Part shown: piece by piece, positions 11,001-18,000 of the stretch
How the letters are laid out: the number at the start of each line of letters is the position of its first letter
Position numbering within the stretch: position 1 is the first letter of the stretch
From: COE1 sp910588595
GTDB taxonomy: Bacteria; Bacillota; Clostridia; Lachnospirales; Lachnospiraceae
Reading direction: 5' to 3'
Assembly (NCBI GenBank): GCA_948957135.1
Contig: CARDBT010000061.1
Coordinates: 1 to 25,451 of the forward strand
Length of the DNA: 25,451 bases
Translations under genes and position numbers: made by a program
The notes under the pieces: generated by a model
The model's database searches: none
Told to the model about the DNA's origin: nothing
What the model saw: only the letters and a program-made list of their open reading frames with translations

Positions 11001-11093
11001 GGATTCAAGTGGCCGATGCCTGACGGAGCGTATCTGCGCAGTGCGCTGAAAGCGCTGGCAACGCTGGGATTCTTTGACGGCAGGATCGTGTGA
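2028..11093 (+). CDS. Three-module non-ribosomal peptide synthetase, A-T-C-A-T-C-A-T-R
   Basis: Cytosolic assembly line of 3021 aa. Module 1: A1 about residues 10-475 (A3 motif VYTSGSTGLPKG from about 149) and T1 with Ser523 in GGDSI. Module 2: C1 with HHLIFDG at 706-712, A2 about 1015-1500 (FDAHMMD with Asp1210, YGPTE ending at 1300), T2 with Ser1544 in AGLTSI. Module 3: C2 with HHIISDG at 1714-1720, A3 about 2030-2510 (FDVSILEE with Asp2231), T3 with Ser2568 in GGTSL. The end is a thioester reductase with the nucleotide-binding motif TGATGFLG (from 2658) and catalytic YIDTK (Tyr2816, Lys2820), so release as an aldehyde is expected. A1 has Val196 where amino-acid-activating domains keep Asp235 (GrsA numbering), and YGCSE in place of YGPTE. 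T2 has GL where GG is usual. AAAGGAGGG precedes ATG 2028. This is the first gene of operon 1; the product is not predictable in detail. Confidence 0.97.
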   Translation: MDFPTNFLDRFQHIVSQYPDRTAIVDMDGARCTTYRELGELSRRVAAKLCAQAKSGAVSGIDGRSVLVCMDRRMEYVAAEIGIMMAGAAYVPLIPEYPQDRVDYICKDCDAVCCIDAAWMEELGKAAGCEWDLEEGGYSKYNKNRALIVYTSGSTGLPKGIAHNHEGLFDGIMCIVQTLGYDDQTCLAAAAPMSFVVTLMEYHAVLSCGGCVHMLSEEVRRDVRLLEEYYAEKDITCGFISPQMLRYFKNKGKALKLVMTGSERVSMLSGDGYVLYNLYGCSEAGLLISAFRVEEPMENTPIGKPVQGVEIRLLDEQGEEVPDGEIGEICALGKLGECYLNMEEQSARTFQVQEDGRILLHTGDLGRRLPDGNYVYVNRRDWMVKINGQRVETGEIEMCLAAVPGVKNAVVKAFEDENGQNYLCGYYVAGAEVVQEDIRALLKKSLPDYMIPRFLKRLDKLPKNVNGKLDRTALQAPGVSEYKAEYRAPENETQRRLCDAFERVLDCGTVGIDDDFFRLGGDSINVLKLAECLADAALTPQLVLRGRTPEQISVLMQQDAQSQAVLQETQEQRTEIDIETKTEYPLTDSQMGVYLECANEPDTTMYNIPMCCGLPSDMDLNRFCETVETVLSMHAAFGVTIVQREGIPVMRVCPEYAAASVEIHETDDIEETKTAFVRPFRIGEEPLYRMAVYRQQNRNYFLFDVHHLIFDGTSVKVFLEEISLLFAGKDRELRPETCSPLDMALRETSLKTTPQYRAAQEYFQKKLADVEAGDSLIKDHRPKTVSTACASVRVSLGETVPVLAVEQFVRQNGISENTLFLGAFAYALGKYTGENRSLFCTVNNGRHAAELANSVGMFVRTLPMAQSWDEISAVCAYLQEFQQHFYETMEHDCISFGELAREYGIASDILFVYQGEMLSGLSIDNKQYPACPVPPRDVQADISVMVMKGQGGYEITLDYRTDLYRAETARGLQRMFVQVLSGMLTCATLREMTLVSESDLRLLESFHGEELWYDKSKTVVDLFREQVKRTPENRAVIYKDHTYTYAQLDDLTDRLAAYIAGFGIGREQAVSVLIPRCEYMAIASLGVLKAGAAYQPLDPTYPRERLAFMLEDAEAQLLIADESLLPLVPDYRGYVLLTKDIQDLPQVSQLPQPPEPKDLFILLYTSGSTGLPKGCMLEHRNIVAFCHWYRTYYGLQPESCVAAYASYGFDAHMMDLYPALTTGASSCIIEEALRLDLDELNRYMESQNVTHLFMTTQIGRAFATAMRSRTLKHLIMGGEALTPFAPEGSTVYYNIYGPTECTVNATVYEVAVLEEDVPIGKAISNIRLYVLDAFGRRVPAGVPGELCIAGTQVSRGYLNRPEKTAEVYSENPFCAHDDYRRMYHTGDIVRFLPDGNIQFIGRRDGQVKIRGFRIELTEVEEVIRRFPGIKDAAVAAFDEPAGGKYIAAYVVSDETVDIAAMNLFIEERKPPYMVPAVTMQIDKIPLNQNQKVDKRALPKPERKQEELTAPKNAVQQKIFDCAADVIGHREFGINTDLYRAGLTSIGAVKFTVTLSAAFDGAVVRNKDLKENNTVEKLERFFGQGIAKEVFEKQDAYPLTQTQGGIFVECAANPKSTIYNIPFLFRLDETVDLQRLKKAVEMTVEAHPYIKTTLHMDENGDIWQKRGDEAPFEVVVRDLLDEETLVKPYELMDGRLFRIELYDTPGGKYLFMEFHHIISDGTSCGIFIRDINCAYAGEQPQCESFSGYEAALVEQKALQGEEYVRAKAYYDSVFKNCDTEFLPAKDNVSGQTRAGVQSEGEKPAVGIYNRSVPADLKALQEFCAENRITMNALFTAAFGFVTGRYVYKDEAVFTTIYNGRNDSRLSSAVGMFVRTLPVYCNIDGDREIGEYLREIGTQLVDSMNADIYSFAEISRAYGIKADIMFAFQGDQFEFAEIAGKPAVMEQLRLDTAKAPLSVDVAVADSEVRYQVEYRSDFYEECTIAGLIDSLVTVIAEMQEKQYIRQICMVSGAAREELDSYNVTTHPVEQTTANILFERQAARFPDKTAVIANGEKRTFSELNANANKIANRLLEMGLSIEQMVGVMMPRTVDVYAVRQGIMKAGGAFLPIDPEYPDERVSYILEDSGAKFVIMPQQLAKERSLFARTLPVQTLILEELLADGGDTHNPQVDIRPENLCYCIYTSGSTGKPKGVMIEHRNLVNYVDDNPFNVEAQSYVQNASVSLAFAAITFDVSILEECIPLYHGITVCMANEEEIHNPLALSKLILAHGVNMLTCTPSYLINVIDMPEMKDALSRIKVFNVGAEAFPDALYDKIMALGTDARVFNGYGPTETTIGCAFELVTGGAVTIGKPMANIQMMMLDKYRNLLPAGVPGELLIIGNGVGRGYVGKPEMTADKFIGFEGKKAYRSGDLARWNHHGRIEFMGRMDNQVKLRGLRVELDEIENVINRYPTVKSSVVLVKEKDSIQFLCGYFVAQEQIEKQNLTCFLKKYLTPYMVPSVLIQLPEFPLTNNGKVDKRALPEPEYLTDERDYVEPRTELQRRLCDIFAMALGVKRIGIEDDFFENGGTSLSASKVAMKCMSAGIEVAYADLFTYKTPLALEQFILARKHEKKAEDAERTEKANGGGDSAEDVIKDILSRNTVERVDEIRTAAMGNVLLTGATGFLGAHILKTMIEQCDNRIYCLLRKGNAPSLEKRLKSMLVYYFSNPYEELFGDRIFVLEGDITDADSVAALREYDFEQVINCAACVKHFAADDILERVNYQGVLNLISLCTRSGRELIHISTVSVAGENVGGRFPAEKKLHENELSFGQSISNKYIDTKFRAEMAVLEAASKGMKGRIVRVGNLMSRVSDGEFQINSVTNGFMRTLRGYVALGKFPVSLMDMPAEFSPIDATAEAIVKLAASEGDFSVFHAYSSYVIQMADVIEQMNALGIWVDIVSDEAFETALLSALENEEKNELISGLIAYLSSDVEEASAYIDADNSFTTKALYRLGFKWPMPDGAYLRSALKALATLGFFDGRIV

Positions 11094-11128
11094 GAAGAAC
11101 TTCCCGTCAGGTTATGGAGAGTGTTGAA

Positions 11129-12901
11129 ATGATGGAGAGAAATGCATTTTTGATCAATAAAAAGATACATCAGTATATCCTGCCGGGGGTGCTGATGACG
11201 GTTGCGATGCAGCTGGGAAATGTGGTTGACGGCATGATCGTGGGCAACCTGCTGGGACCGGAGGCGATGGCGGCGATCGAGCTGTCTATGCCGGTCCTGC
11301 TGCTCTTGCAGATGCCGGCGATGATGCTCGCGATGGGCGGCGCTGCTGAGGCAGCAGTGCTGCTCGGCAGGCGGGAGACAGAGAAGGCGGGCGGTATTTT
11401 CACCGCCTCTCTCCTTGCCGGCGTCGGTCTGGCGCTTGTCTTTGCGTTGATGACGCCAATTCTGCTGGGTGTCCTGGCGAGGGCGCTCGCCGGCAATGAG
11501 CGGATGGCGGCGCTGGTGAGACCTTACATCGCAGTGAACTTCGGCGGAATACCGATTCTGACAGCGGCGATCATCTGCTGCTATTTTATGAATACCGACA
11601 ATCACCCACAGCTGGGAAGCGCGCTGTTCATCATCGCCAATGTGGTCAATCTGGTGTTGGATTTCGTGTTTTTGAAGGTATTTGGTCTGGGAATGGCGGG
11701 GAGTGCGCTCTCGACGGTGATCGGTTATCTGACCGGCATGGTGACGGTGCTGTTTTATATGCGCTCAGAGCACAGAATGCTCCGGCTCACGAAGCCCGGG
11801 GGCAGGCTGGCAGCATATGTCCGGATGTCGGCGGCGGCAGGGATTCCGAGCGCTGCCTTCACGCTGATGTCGGCGCTCAGATCCGTCATCATCAACTCGG
11901 CGATCGTACGTTTCCTGGGTAACGATCCGATGGCGGTGTACTCTGTCTGTGCCAACGCGGTACTGATCGCGGAGCTGTGCGTGGGCGGCGTCATCGGGCT
12001 TGTTCCCAGCATCGCGGGGATTCTCTATGGGGAGCGGGATTATTACGGGATCCGGGCGCTCTCTAAGCGGGTGCTCGCCTACAGCTATCTGGCGATCGCG
12101 GCGCTGCTGGTCGTCTTTCTTGTGTTTCCGCAGGCGATCGCGGGATTGTTTGGCATCGCGGACGGGGAGATGCTCGCGCTGTGCAAGACGGCGCTGCGCA
12201 TCTTCGCGTGCTCGTTTCCATTTTATGTGTATAACAAATTTTTGATGTCGTATTATCAGACGATATTACAACCGAAACTTTCCACGGTCATCACGGTCCT
12301 GCAGGGATTTGCAGTGATCGTGCCGCTCACGCTGGCGGGAATGTTCTGGTCCGGGTTCTACGGTGTCTGCCTGGCTGCGTTGGCAGGGGAGATCCTGACC
12401 ATTGTATGCAGTGTATTGTACCGCATGCGCGGGCAGCGGACAGGGCGTTTTCCGTCGGGCGGGCGGTATATGCTCCCGCAGATCACAAACGAGGTCAGTC
12501 TGGATTTTTCCGTGAAAAACCAGCTTGAGGATGTGGTGACGCTGCGGGATCAGCTGCTGGACTTCTGTGCGCATAACGGTATCGGAGCGAAGGATGCGAA
12601 TCATCTGGCGCTCGCGCTGGAGGAGATGACTGCCAACATTGTTCAGTACGGCTATCAGAGCGGGCGGAAGAACTATATCGACATCAGCTTTACGATCCAG
12701 GATGGCAGCTATATCCTGCGGATCCGCGACGATGGCGTGCCGTTTAACCCGCTGGAACAGAAGGTGTCCAGGGAGGGGCCTGTGGTCGGCGGTATCGCGC
12801 TGATCCGCAGGATCATGTCGGATTTCCAGTACACGCGGGTGCTGAATATGAACAATACGGTCATCACGCTGGCGATCGATGACGGGAAGCAGCAGGGATG
12901 A
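11129..12901 (+). CDS. MATE-family transporter fused to a C-terminal RsbW-like HATPase domain
   Basis: About residues 1-450 form a polytopic membrane protein of the MATE/MOP flippase superfamily (cation-driven efflux), with start MMERNAFLINKKIHQYILPG and VAMQLGNVVDGMIVGNLLGP typical of its N-terminal half. After a linker, about residues 465-590 form a GHKL ATPase of the RsbW/SpoIIAB anti-sigma kinase type: N-box EEMTANIVQYGY near 497, G1 box DDGVPFNP near 535, and GGIALIRRIM as the G2-like box. The frame is open from GTG 11090, overlapping the NRPS1 stop as GTGA; I prefer ATG 11129 because GGAGAG lies 7 bases upstream, giving 590 aa. It is probably the exporter for the NRPS product. The kinase-like domain suggests regulation by, or of, the STAS protein at 14749. 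MATE domains alone run about 450 aa, so the fusion is clear. Confidence 0.92.
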   Translation: MMERNAFLINKKIHQYILPGVLMTVAMQLGNVVDGMIVGNLLGPEAMAAIELSMPVLLLLQMPAMMLAMGGAAEAAVLLGRRETEKAGGIFTASLLAGVGLALVFALMTPILLGVLARALAGNERMAALVRPYIAVNFGGIPILTAAIICCYFMNTDNHPQLGSALFIIANVVNLVLDFVFLKVFGLGMAGSALSTVIGYLTGMVTVLFYMRSEHRMLRLTKPGGRLAAYVRMSAAAGIPSAAFTLMSALRSVIINSAIVRFLGNDPMAVYSVCANAVLIAELCVGGVIGLVPSIAGILYGERDYYGIRALSKRVLAYSYLAIAALLVVFLVFPQAIAGLFGIADGEMLALCKTALRIFACSFPFYVYNKFLMSYYQTILQPKLSTVITVLQGFAVIVPLTLAGMFWSGFYGVCLAALAGEILTIVCSVLYRMRGQRTGRFPSGGRYMLPQITNEVSLDFSVKNQLEDVVTLRDQLLDFCAHNGIGAKDANHLALALEEMTANIVQYGYQSGRKNYIDISFTIQDGSYILRIRDDGVPFNPLEQKVSREGPVVGGIALIRRIMSDFQYTRVLNMNNTVITLAIDDGKQQG

Positions 12902-12951
12902 CGAGATCACAGAGGATGAAAAGGATGAATACAATGGGAAAGTAATGGCGT

Positions 12952-13947
12952 ATGGAATTAGCAGGAGAGAGGGCTTTGCTTGCGGTTGGCGGCAGTACGG
13001 TGGAACTGTACTGGATGGACACGGGCGTGCTGGAGGATGCAGCGCATTTTGCATGTGCGTACCGGTCCTTGTCGCGCGGGCGGCAGAGAAAGGTCGACGC
13101 CTTTCTGTTTATGAAGGATAAAAAGCTCTCGCTGGGGGCGGGATTGCTGCTGCGCCAGGGGCTGGCGGCACATGGGATCGACGAGCAGGAAGCCGTGATC
13201 GCGTACGGGGAGAACGGCAAGCCGTATCTGCCGTATTATCCGGATATCCATTTTAATCTGTCCCATTCCGGCGGGATGGCAGTCGCCGTGTTTGCGGACA
13301 CTGCGGTCGGATGTGATGTCGAACGGATCGAGGCTGCCGATCTGCCGCTTGCCAGGCAGTTTTTCTCGGAGGGAGAGTATCGATATCTCGCCGGATTTCC
13401 GGCAGGACAGCAGCGGGACGCAGCATTTTACCGGCTGTGGACCTTGAAGGAGAGCTTTGTGAAGACGATCGGGGCAGGGCTTGCACTGCCGCTGGACGCA
13501 TTTGAGATCGTGATCATGGCAGGTGAGAGCGGCGGAAAACATGAGCAGATCGAAGTCCGCCAGAACGTGGATCCTGCGGCGCGTTATCTGTTTGGGGAAT
13601 ACTGTTTTGGGGGATATAGTGTGTCAGTGTGCCTGTACTGCAATCGATACCAAAAAAAGTGCGAATGGTGCCTGAATGAACAAATGGATCAGAAGGTGTG
13701 TTATCATGAAAGAGTGACAAGAACATGTATTACAACAGAAAAGGAGCTCATTCTTATGGCAGCTTGCAGTAACAACAGACCATGTCCCTGTACATTTGAC
13801 TGCCCGAGGCATGGCAGGTGCTGTGAATGTGTGGCGCATCACAGAGACAACAACGAGGGCGTTCCAGGGTGCTTTTTCTCTGCGGAGGCGGAGGCAACCT
13901 ACGACAGGAGCATAGAGGCATTGTGTCGCGACAGAGGAATCTTATAG
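12952..13947 (+). CDS. Sfp-type 4'-phosphopantetheinyl transferase, frame open into the next gene
   Basis: Transfers phosphopantetheine from coenzyme A to the carrier-domain serines of the two synthetases (holo-conversion). Family motifs are GENGKPYL and FNLSHSGG, the Mg-binding GCDVERIE with Asp122 and Glu124, and WTLKESFVK with Trp163, Lys166 and Glu167. The transferase fold should end near residue 229 (about base 13640, GGYSVSVC), which matches the 220-230 aa of Sfp proteins. There is no stop there: the frame stays open for about 38 codons across promoter copy B and continues in frame through the DUF6485 gene to 13947, 331 aa in all. Either the protein is a natural fusion or the stop was lost when the promoter block arrived. 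ATG 12952 follows an in-frame TAA and has only a weak ribosome site; it lies 50 bases after the transporter gene in operon 1. Confidence 0.9.
   Translation: MELAGERALLAVGGSTVELYWMDTGVLEDAAHFACAYRSLSRGRQRKVDAFLFMKDKKLSLGAGLLLRQGLAAHGIDEQEAVIAYGENGKPYLPYYPDIHFNLSHSGGMAVAVFADTAVGCDVERIEAADLPLARQFFSEGEYRYLAGFPAGQQRDAAFYRLWTLKESFVKTIGAGLALPLDAFEIVIMAGESGGKHEQIEVRQNVDPAARYLFGEYCFGGYSVSVCLYCNRYQKKCEWCLNEQMDQKVCYHERVTRTCITTEKELILMAACSNNRPCPCTFDCPRHGRCCECVAHHRDNNEGVPGCFFSAEAEATYDRSIEALCRDRGIL
13639..13707 (+). promoter_or_regulatory. Promoter/operator element, copy B (drives operon 2)
   Basis: Second copy of the 69-base block at 1902-1970, with 57 identical positions. The extended -10 TGTTATCAT (TATCAT 13702-13707) and the two repeats GAATGG (13663-13668) and AAATGG (13682-13687) are kept at the same 19-base spacing. 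It lies inside the open frame of the phosphopantetheinyl transferase. Predicted start near 13714, then AAAAGGAG (13738-13745) and ATG 13756. Differences between copies are not concentrated at third codon positions, so DNA-level selection explains the similarity better than shared coding. Confidence 0.7.
13756..13947 (+). CDS. DUF6485 family Cys-rich small protein
   Basis: A 63-aa protein with nine cysteines (residues 4, 10, 12, 16, 22, 23, 25, 39, 57). The pattern CPCTFDCPRHGRCCECVAHH, followed by GCFF and ATYDRSIEAL, is what I recognise as DUF6485, common in Clostridia. Function is unknown; the clustered Cys pairs suggest metal binding (inference). ATG 13756 has AAAAGGAG 10 bases upstream, and promoter copy B lies at the right distance, so independent translation is likely even though the frame is also continuous with the upstream transferase. 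First gene of operon 2, 12 bases before the VOC gene. Confidence 0.8.
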   Translation: MAACSNNRPCPCTFDCPRHGRCCECVAHHRDNNEGVPGCFFSAEAEATYDRSIEALCRDRGIL

Positions 13948-13959
13948 GAGGACTGAGAG

Positions 13960-14541
13960 ATGGAGAAGCCAAATTTTACAGGATTATCACACGTATGTAT
14001 TTTTGTGGACGATGTCAAGGACGCGTTTGCGTACTATGAACGGATTCTGGGGGCAGTGCCCAACCAGCATATTCCGCATTGGAAAAACGTGGGATTTTTC
14101 CAGGCGGGCGGTTTTATTGAGGAGGCGAAGGAGGCGGAGGTCTCCATTGGATTTATGGATGTGCCGGGCACAAAGTTCACGATCGAACTGATGTGCTATC
14201 ACAAGCCTGAGGGGCGCAAAGAGCCGATCATTTTCAAGGCAAACGATATCAGCGGCGCGCGCCATGTCGCGCTGAAGGTGACGAACATTGAGGAGGCGTT
14301 TGCGTACATCAAGGCACAGCCGGATGTCACACTCATCAACACGACGGACGATTACAGGGTATACCAGATCAGCAAGACAGAACCTTCGGATTTTTATTAT
14401 TTTGACGAGGCGAAGGAAAACGATGCGCAGGCGAAGCAGGCGGCGGCTGACATTCTTGGAAACACCAAATATTTTTATTTCATCGACAAGTATGGTCTGC
14501 AGTGGGAGTTTGAGCAGGGACACACGGATATCGGGGACTGA
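13960..14541 (+). CDS. VOC (glyoxalase/bleomycin-resistance fold) family protein
   Basis: A 193-aa protein of the vicinal-oxygen-chelate superfamily, made of two beta-alpha-beta-beta-beta repeats. The first repeat starts GLSHVCIFVDDVKDAFAYYE, the second GARHVALKVTNIEEAFAYI. The four metal-ligand positions look intact: His11, Glu76, His102 and Glu183, so it could be an active metalloenzyme such as a lyase, isomerase or dioxygenase; the substrate cannot be read from sequence. ATAGGAGG lies 8 bases before the ATG. Its place between the DUF6485 gene and the signalling/NRPS2 block suggests a role in tailoring or protection against the peptide aldehyde, but this is only an inference; VOC genes often ride along in such clusters without a pathway role. 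Confidence 0.88.
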   Translation: MEKPNFTGLSHVCIFVDDVKDAFAYYERILGAVPNQHIPHWKNVGFFQAGGFIEEAKEAEVSIGFMDVPGTKFTIELMCYHKPEGRKEPIIFKANDISGARHVALKVTNIEEAFAYIKAQPDVTLINTTDDYRVYQISKTEPSDFYYFDEAKENDAQAKQAAADILGNTKYFYFIDKYGLQWEFEQGHTDIGD

Positions 14542-14564
14542 TCCTGAGCGAGGGGGGAACGGAT

Positions 14565-14732
14565 ATGCCATTTATTAGCTCGAGAGTGAGCACTGTGATG
14601 ACAGCATCACAGCGTTCGTCCGTGAAGGGGAAGCTCGGCAGGGCGAGCAGACACAGCCCTCTGCATTTGTATCACGTCTACGTCAAGTACGAGGAGGTTG
14701 ACAAGTGGGGCTGGAACGGAAGTAATTTTTGA
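14565..14732 (+). pseudogene. Internally deleted MIF-type tautomerase remnant
   Basis: A 55-codon open frame whose two ends match the tautomerase/MIF family. The start is MPFISSRVST, with the Pro2 that acts as catalytic base in the family, and then QRSSVKGKLGRA. The end is VYVKYEEVDKWGWNGSNF, the typical last strand of MIF-like proteins from Firmicutes. Family members are about 115 aa; about 60 middle residues are missing, with the junction near residues 27-35. The deletion happens to keep the frame, and AGGGGGG lies before the ATG, so a short peptide may still be made, but it cannot form the normal fold. Lies between the VOC and STAS genes. Confidence 0.75.
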
Positions 14733-14748
14733 CGGAGGGAAAGGATAT

Positions 14749-15045
14749 ATGAAGATCACAAAATCACAAAATGGAAATAATCTTACAGTGGCACTGGAGG
14801 GACGGCTTGATACAAACACGGCACCGGAGCTTGAGAATGTACTCAAAAATTCTCTCGACGGGATCACGGAACTGACGATCGACATGGCGGCGCTCGACTA
14901 CCTGTCGTCTGCGGGACTGCGCATTCTGCTGGGCGCGCAGAAGACGATGAACAAGCAGGGCAGCATGAAAGTGACAAATGTAAATGACACGATCATGGAG
15001 ATCTTTGAAGTGACAGGCTTTGTGGATATTTTGACGGTGGTATAG
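14749..15045 (+). CDS. STAS-domain anti-anti-sigma factor (RsbV/SpoIIAA-like)
   Basis: Single-domain STAS protein of 98 aa. In partner switching the unphosphorylated form binds an RsbW-type kinase and frees that kinase's target; kinases phosphorylate it and a PP2C phosphatase restores it. The motif ALDYLSSAGLRILL carries Ser54, which aligns with the phosphorylated Ser of RsbV. ATG 14749 is chosen over an upstream TTG at 14698 because GGAGGGAAAGG sits just before it and the family start MKIT then matches. It lies 16 bases after the tautomerase remnant and 2 bases before NRPS2. Probable partners are the HATPase at 20854, the HATPase domain on the MATE protein, and the phosphatase at 19368. Confidence 0.93.
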   Translation: MKITKSQNGNNLTVALEGRLDTNTAPELENVLKNSLDGITELTIDMAALDYLSSAGLRILLGAQKTMNKQGSMKVTNVNDTIMEIFEVTGFVDILTVV

Positions 15046-15047
15046 AA

Positions 15048-18000
15048 ATGATGGCAGATGGACAGAAAATCAGGGCGCTGAGTCTCTCGCAGAGGGAGAT
15101 CGCGATGGCACAGCAGGTTCGTCCCCAGAGCGCCCAGAATACGATCTCACTGAAATTATATCTGCCCGACTGCGAACCGCAGGCGGTGAAGGAGGCGGCG
15201 GATCAGGTGCTTGACAGCGCTGATATCTTTGCCGCTTCGTTGCGCCATGACGCTTTACCGCAGGGCGGACGTGCGTGGCAGATGGTATACGGGGAGGAAA
15301 AGCTGTACGCGTGCAGTGTGTGGGAAGCATACACCGCGGAACAGGTTGAAAATCAGATGGCAGCGCTGGACAGGATCCCTATGGATATGGAGAAGCAGTT
15401 GTACCATGCAGTTGTGATGCCGCTCTCAGGAGGCGGCGTCTATTTGTATGTGCGCTTTCACCATGTCATCATTGACGGCTACGGCATGAGTCTCTTTGTG
15501 CAGCGGGTGCTGGATGTGCTCGGCGGAAAGGCGGCTGCAGAATTCGTTTATGCCGCGTCGGACGCAGCAGAGGTGCCGCAGAACAGTGATGATGACGGAT
15601 TTTGGCGGGAGTATTTCAGAGATGCGGATTTCGAGCCTGCCATTTTCGCGGAAATGAAGACCGGGACAGAGACGGGCGCGCACGAGACGCCGCAGGCACG
15701 TTCAGAGAAGACAACCGGCTTTGACAGTATCACGCGGCGCATACCGGATGCGCTCATGCGCGGGATCGAGGAGTTTGGCAGGCGGGAACAGGTCACTGTG
15801 CCGTATGTCGTGGCAGCGGCATATGCGTACTATCTCGCACAGGCGACCGGAAAGCCGGATGCCGTATTTCTGATGCCGCGTCTGGGGCGCACGCCGGAAC
15901 AGATGGATACGCTTGGCTGCTTTACGCTGCTCGTCCCTGTTCGTGTCAGGACAGAGTGTGCGGGCGAAGGCGCGGGTTCTTTTGCAGCGCTGTGCCGGGC
16001 AGCAGCGCGTGCCGCGCGGGAGGCTTCGGCGCACAAGCATATGGGGTTTGACAGGATCCTCTCTGTCCTGCGGGAGGACAATACGATATCGGAGGCACTT
16101 GCCGAGTATGTGTTCAATTTTTACCGATTTCAGTATCAGACAGCGCTGGATTACCGCGTCCGGTTCAGCGTCGCGGGCGATATGAGCAATCATATGACGT
16201 TCAGTCTGTTTTACGACAGGGATGGCGGGCTGAACATGCAGTTTGACTACAATAGTCAGTATTATACAAAAGAGCGGGCATCGTATCTTGCGGATGCCCT
16301 CTGTGCGATCCTGTGTGATGGCGTGCGGGATAATGTGCTGTCCCGGTCGGTCGGGGAAGCGGAATTTCGAAAGGTTACTTCGGTTGTGGGAAAACAGATC
16401 GATATCAGGAACGATCTGACGATACCATCGCTGTTTCGCCTGGCTGCGGATTGCTACAGGGCAAGACCGGCGGTGTATGCGGGGGACAACGTGCTCACTT
16501 TTGCGCAGCTTGACATGCTCAGCGACAGGATCGCCTGCGCGCTCGTCCGCAGGGGTGTGAAGTCGGGAGACTATGTTGCATTCATGCTAACGCGTGACAT
16601 CCGGCTGATCCCGACGATCCTTGGCATATCCAAGTCGGGAGCGGCTTTTATCCCGATCGACCCGGCATATCCGACAGAGCGGATTGCGTACATCATGGAA
16701 AACAGCTGTGCTTCCTGTCTGATCTCGTCACCGGAGATCGCGATGGCAGGAAATTATGATTATGTGGACATCGATCAGCTGATGCGCCAGGAGGCGGCAT
16801 GTGATTTGCTGCCAGCGATCCGGCAGGAGCAGCCCGCATATATGATCTACACATCGGGGACGACGGGCAGGCCAAAGGGCGTGATGCTCTCGCACAGGGG
16901 GATTGCCAACATCGTCCACCCGGACAATAACCCGTTTAACCGGGACATCACACAGAACTGCCGCGGGATCGTGGCGATCGGGTCGATCTGTTTTGATATT
17001 TCGCTCTTTGAGATCTTTGTCCCGCTGATGAACGGGCTGTTTGTCGAGCTTGGCAGTGAGAAGGCGATGGTCGACGCCGGGGAGCTGGCGGCAGCGATCC
17101 GGCGTCACGGCGCGGATGTGCTGCACTGCACGCCGTCGCGCATCACGGCATATCTTGCAAACACTGCATTTGCGGATGCGCTGGGGCATGTCAGGGCGGT
17201 GCTCGCTGCCGGGGAAGTGCTTCCGGGCAGTCTGGTAAATCAGCTAAACAATACATATGGCATCCGCATTTACAACGGCTACGGGCCCACGGAGACGACG
17301 ATCGGCGCGACGATCACGGAGGCGGGCGATGACCTGAGCATCGGCAGTCCGATCGCGAATATGGGGATCGTCCTGCTAAACAGGGATCGCAGACCGGTTC
17401 CGTACGGGGCGTCCGGTGAGATCTGTGTGTACGGGAATGGTGTGGGGATCGGTTATCATGCCAGACCGGATGAGACGGCGGCAAAATACATTGAGTGGAA
17501 CGGCATGCGGCTGTATCGAACGGGCGATCTGGGCTGTTTCATGGAAGACGGCAGGCTGGTTTACCGCGGGCGGAATGACAGGCAGGTCAAGCTGCGCGGT
17601 CTGCGGATCGAGCTCTCGGAGATCGAGAATGTCATGGGAGCGTTTCCGGGCGTGGCGGCGTGCAACTGTATTGTGCGCAAGATCGACAAGACGGATCATC
17701 TGGTGGGATTTTATACTGTTTCGGAGCGGGCACAGGTCGAGGGCGAGAAGCTGAGGGAGCACATGAAGTCACATCTGACCTCCTATATGGTACCGGATGT
17801 CTTAAAAGAGCTTGCCGCGATGCCGCAGACGCCTAACGGCAAGACGGATCAGAAGGCGCTGATGGCGGAGCCGGTTGAATATCAGCACGCGTACCGTGAG
17901 CCGGTGACGGCAAGGGAAAAACGGATGTGCAGAGCCTTTGAAGAAACGCTGGAGCTGACACAGGTAGGGCTTGATGACAACTTTTTTGAGCTGGGCGGTG

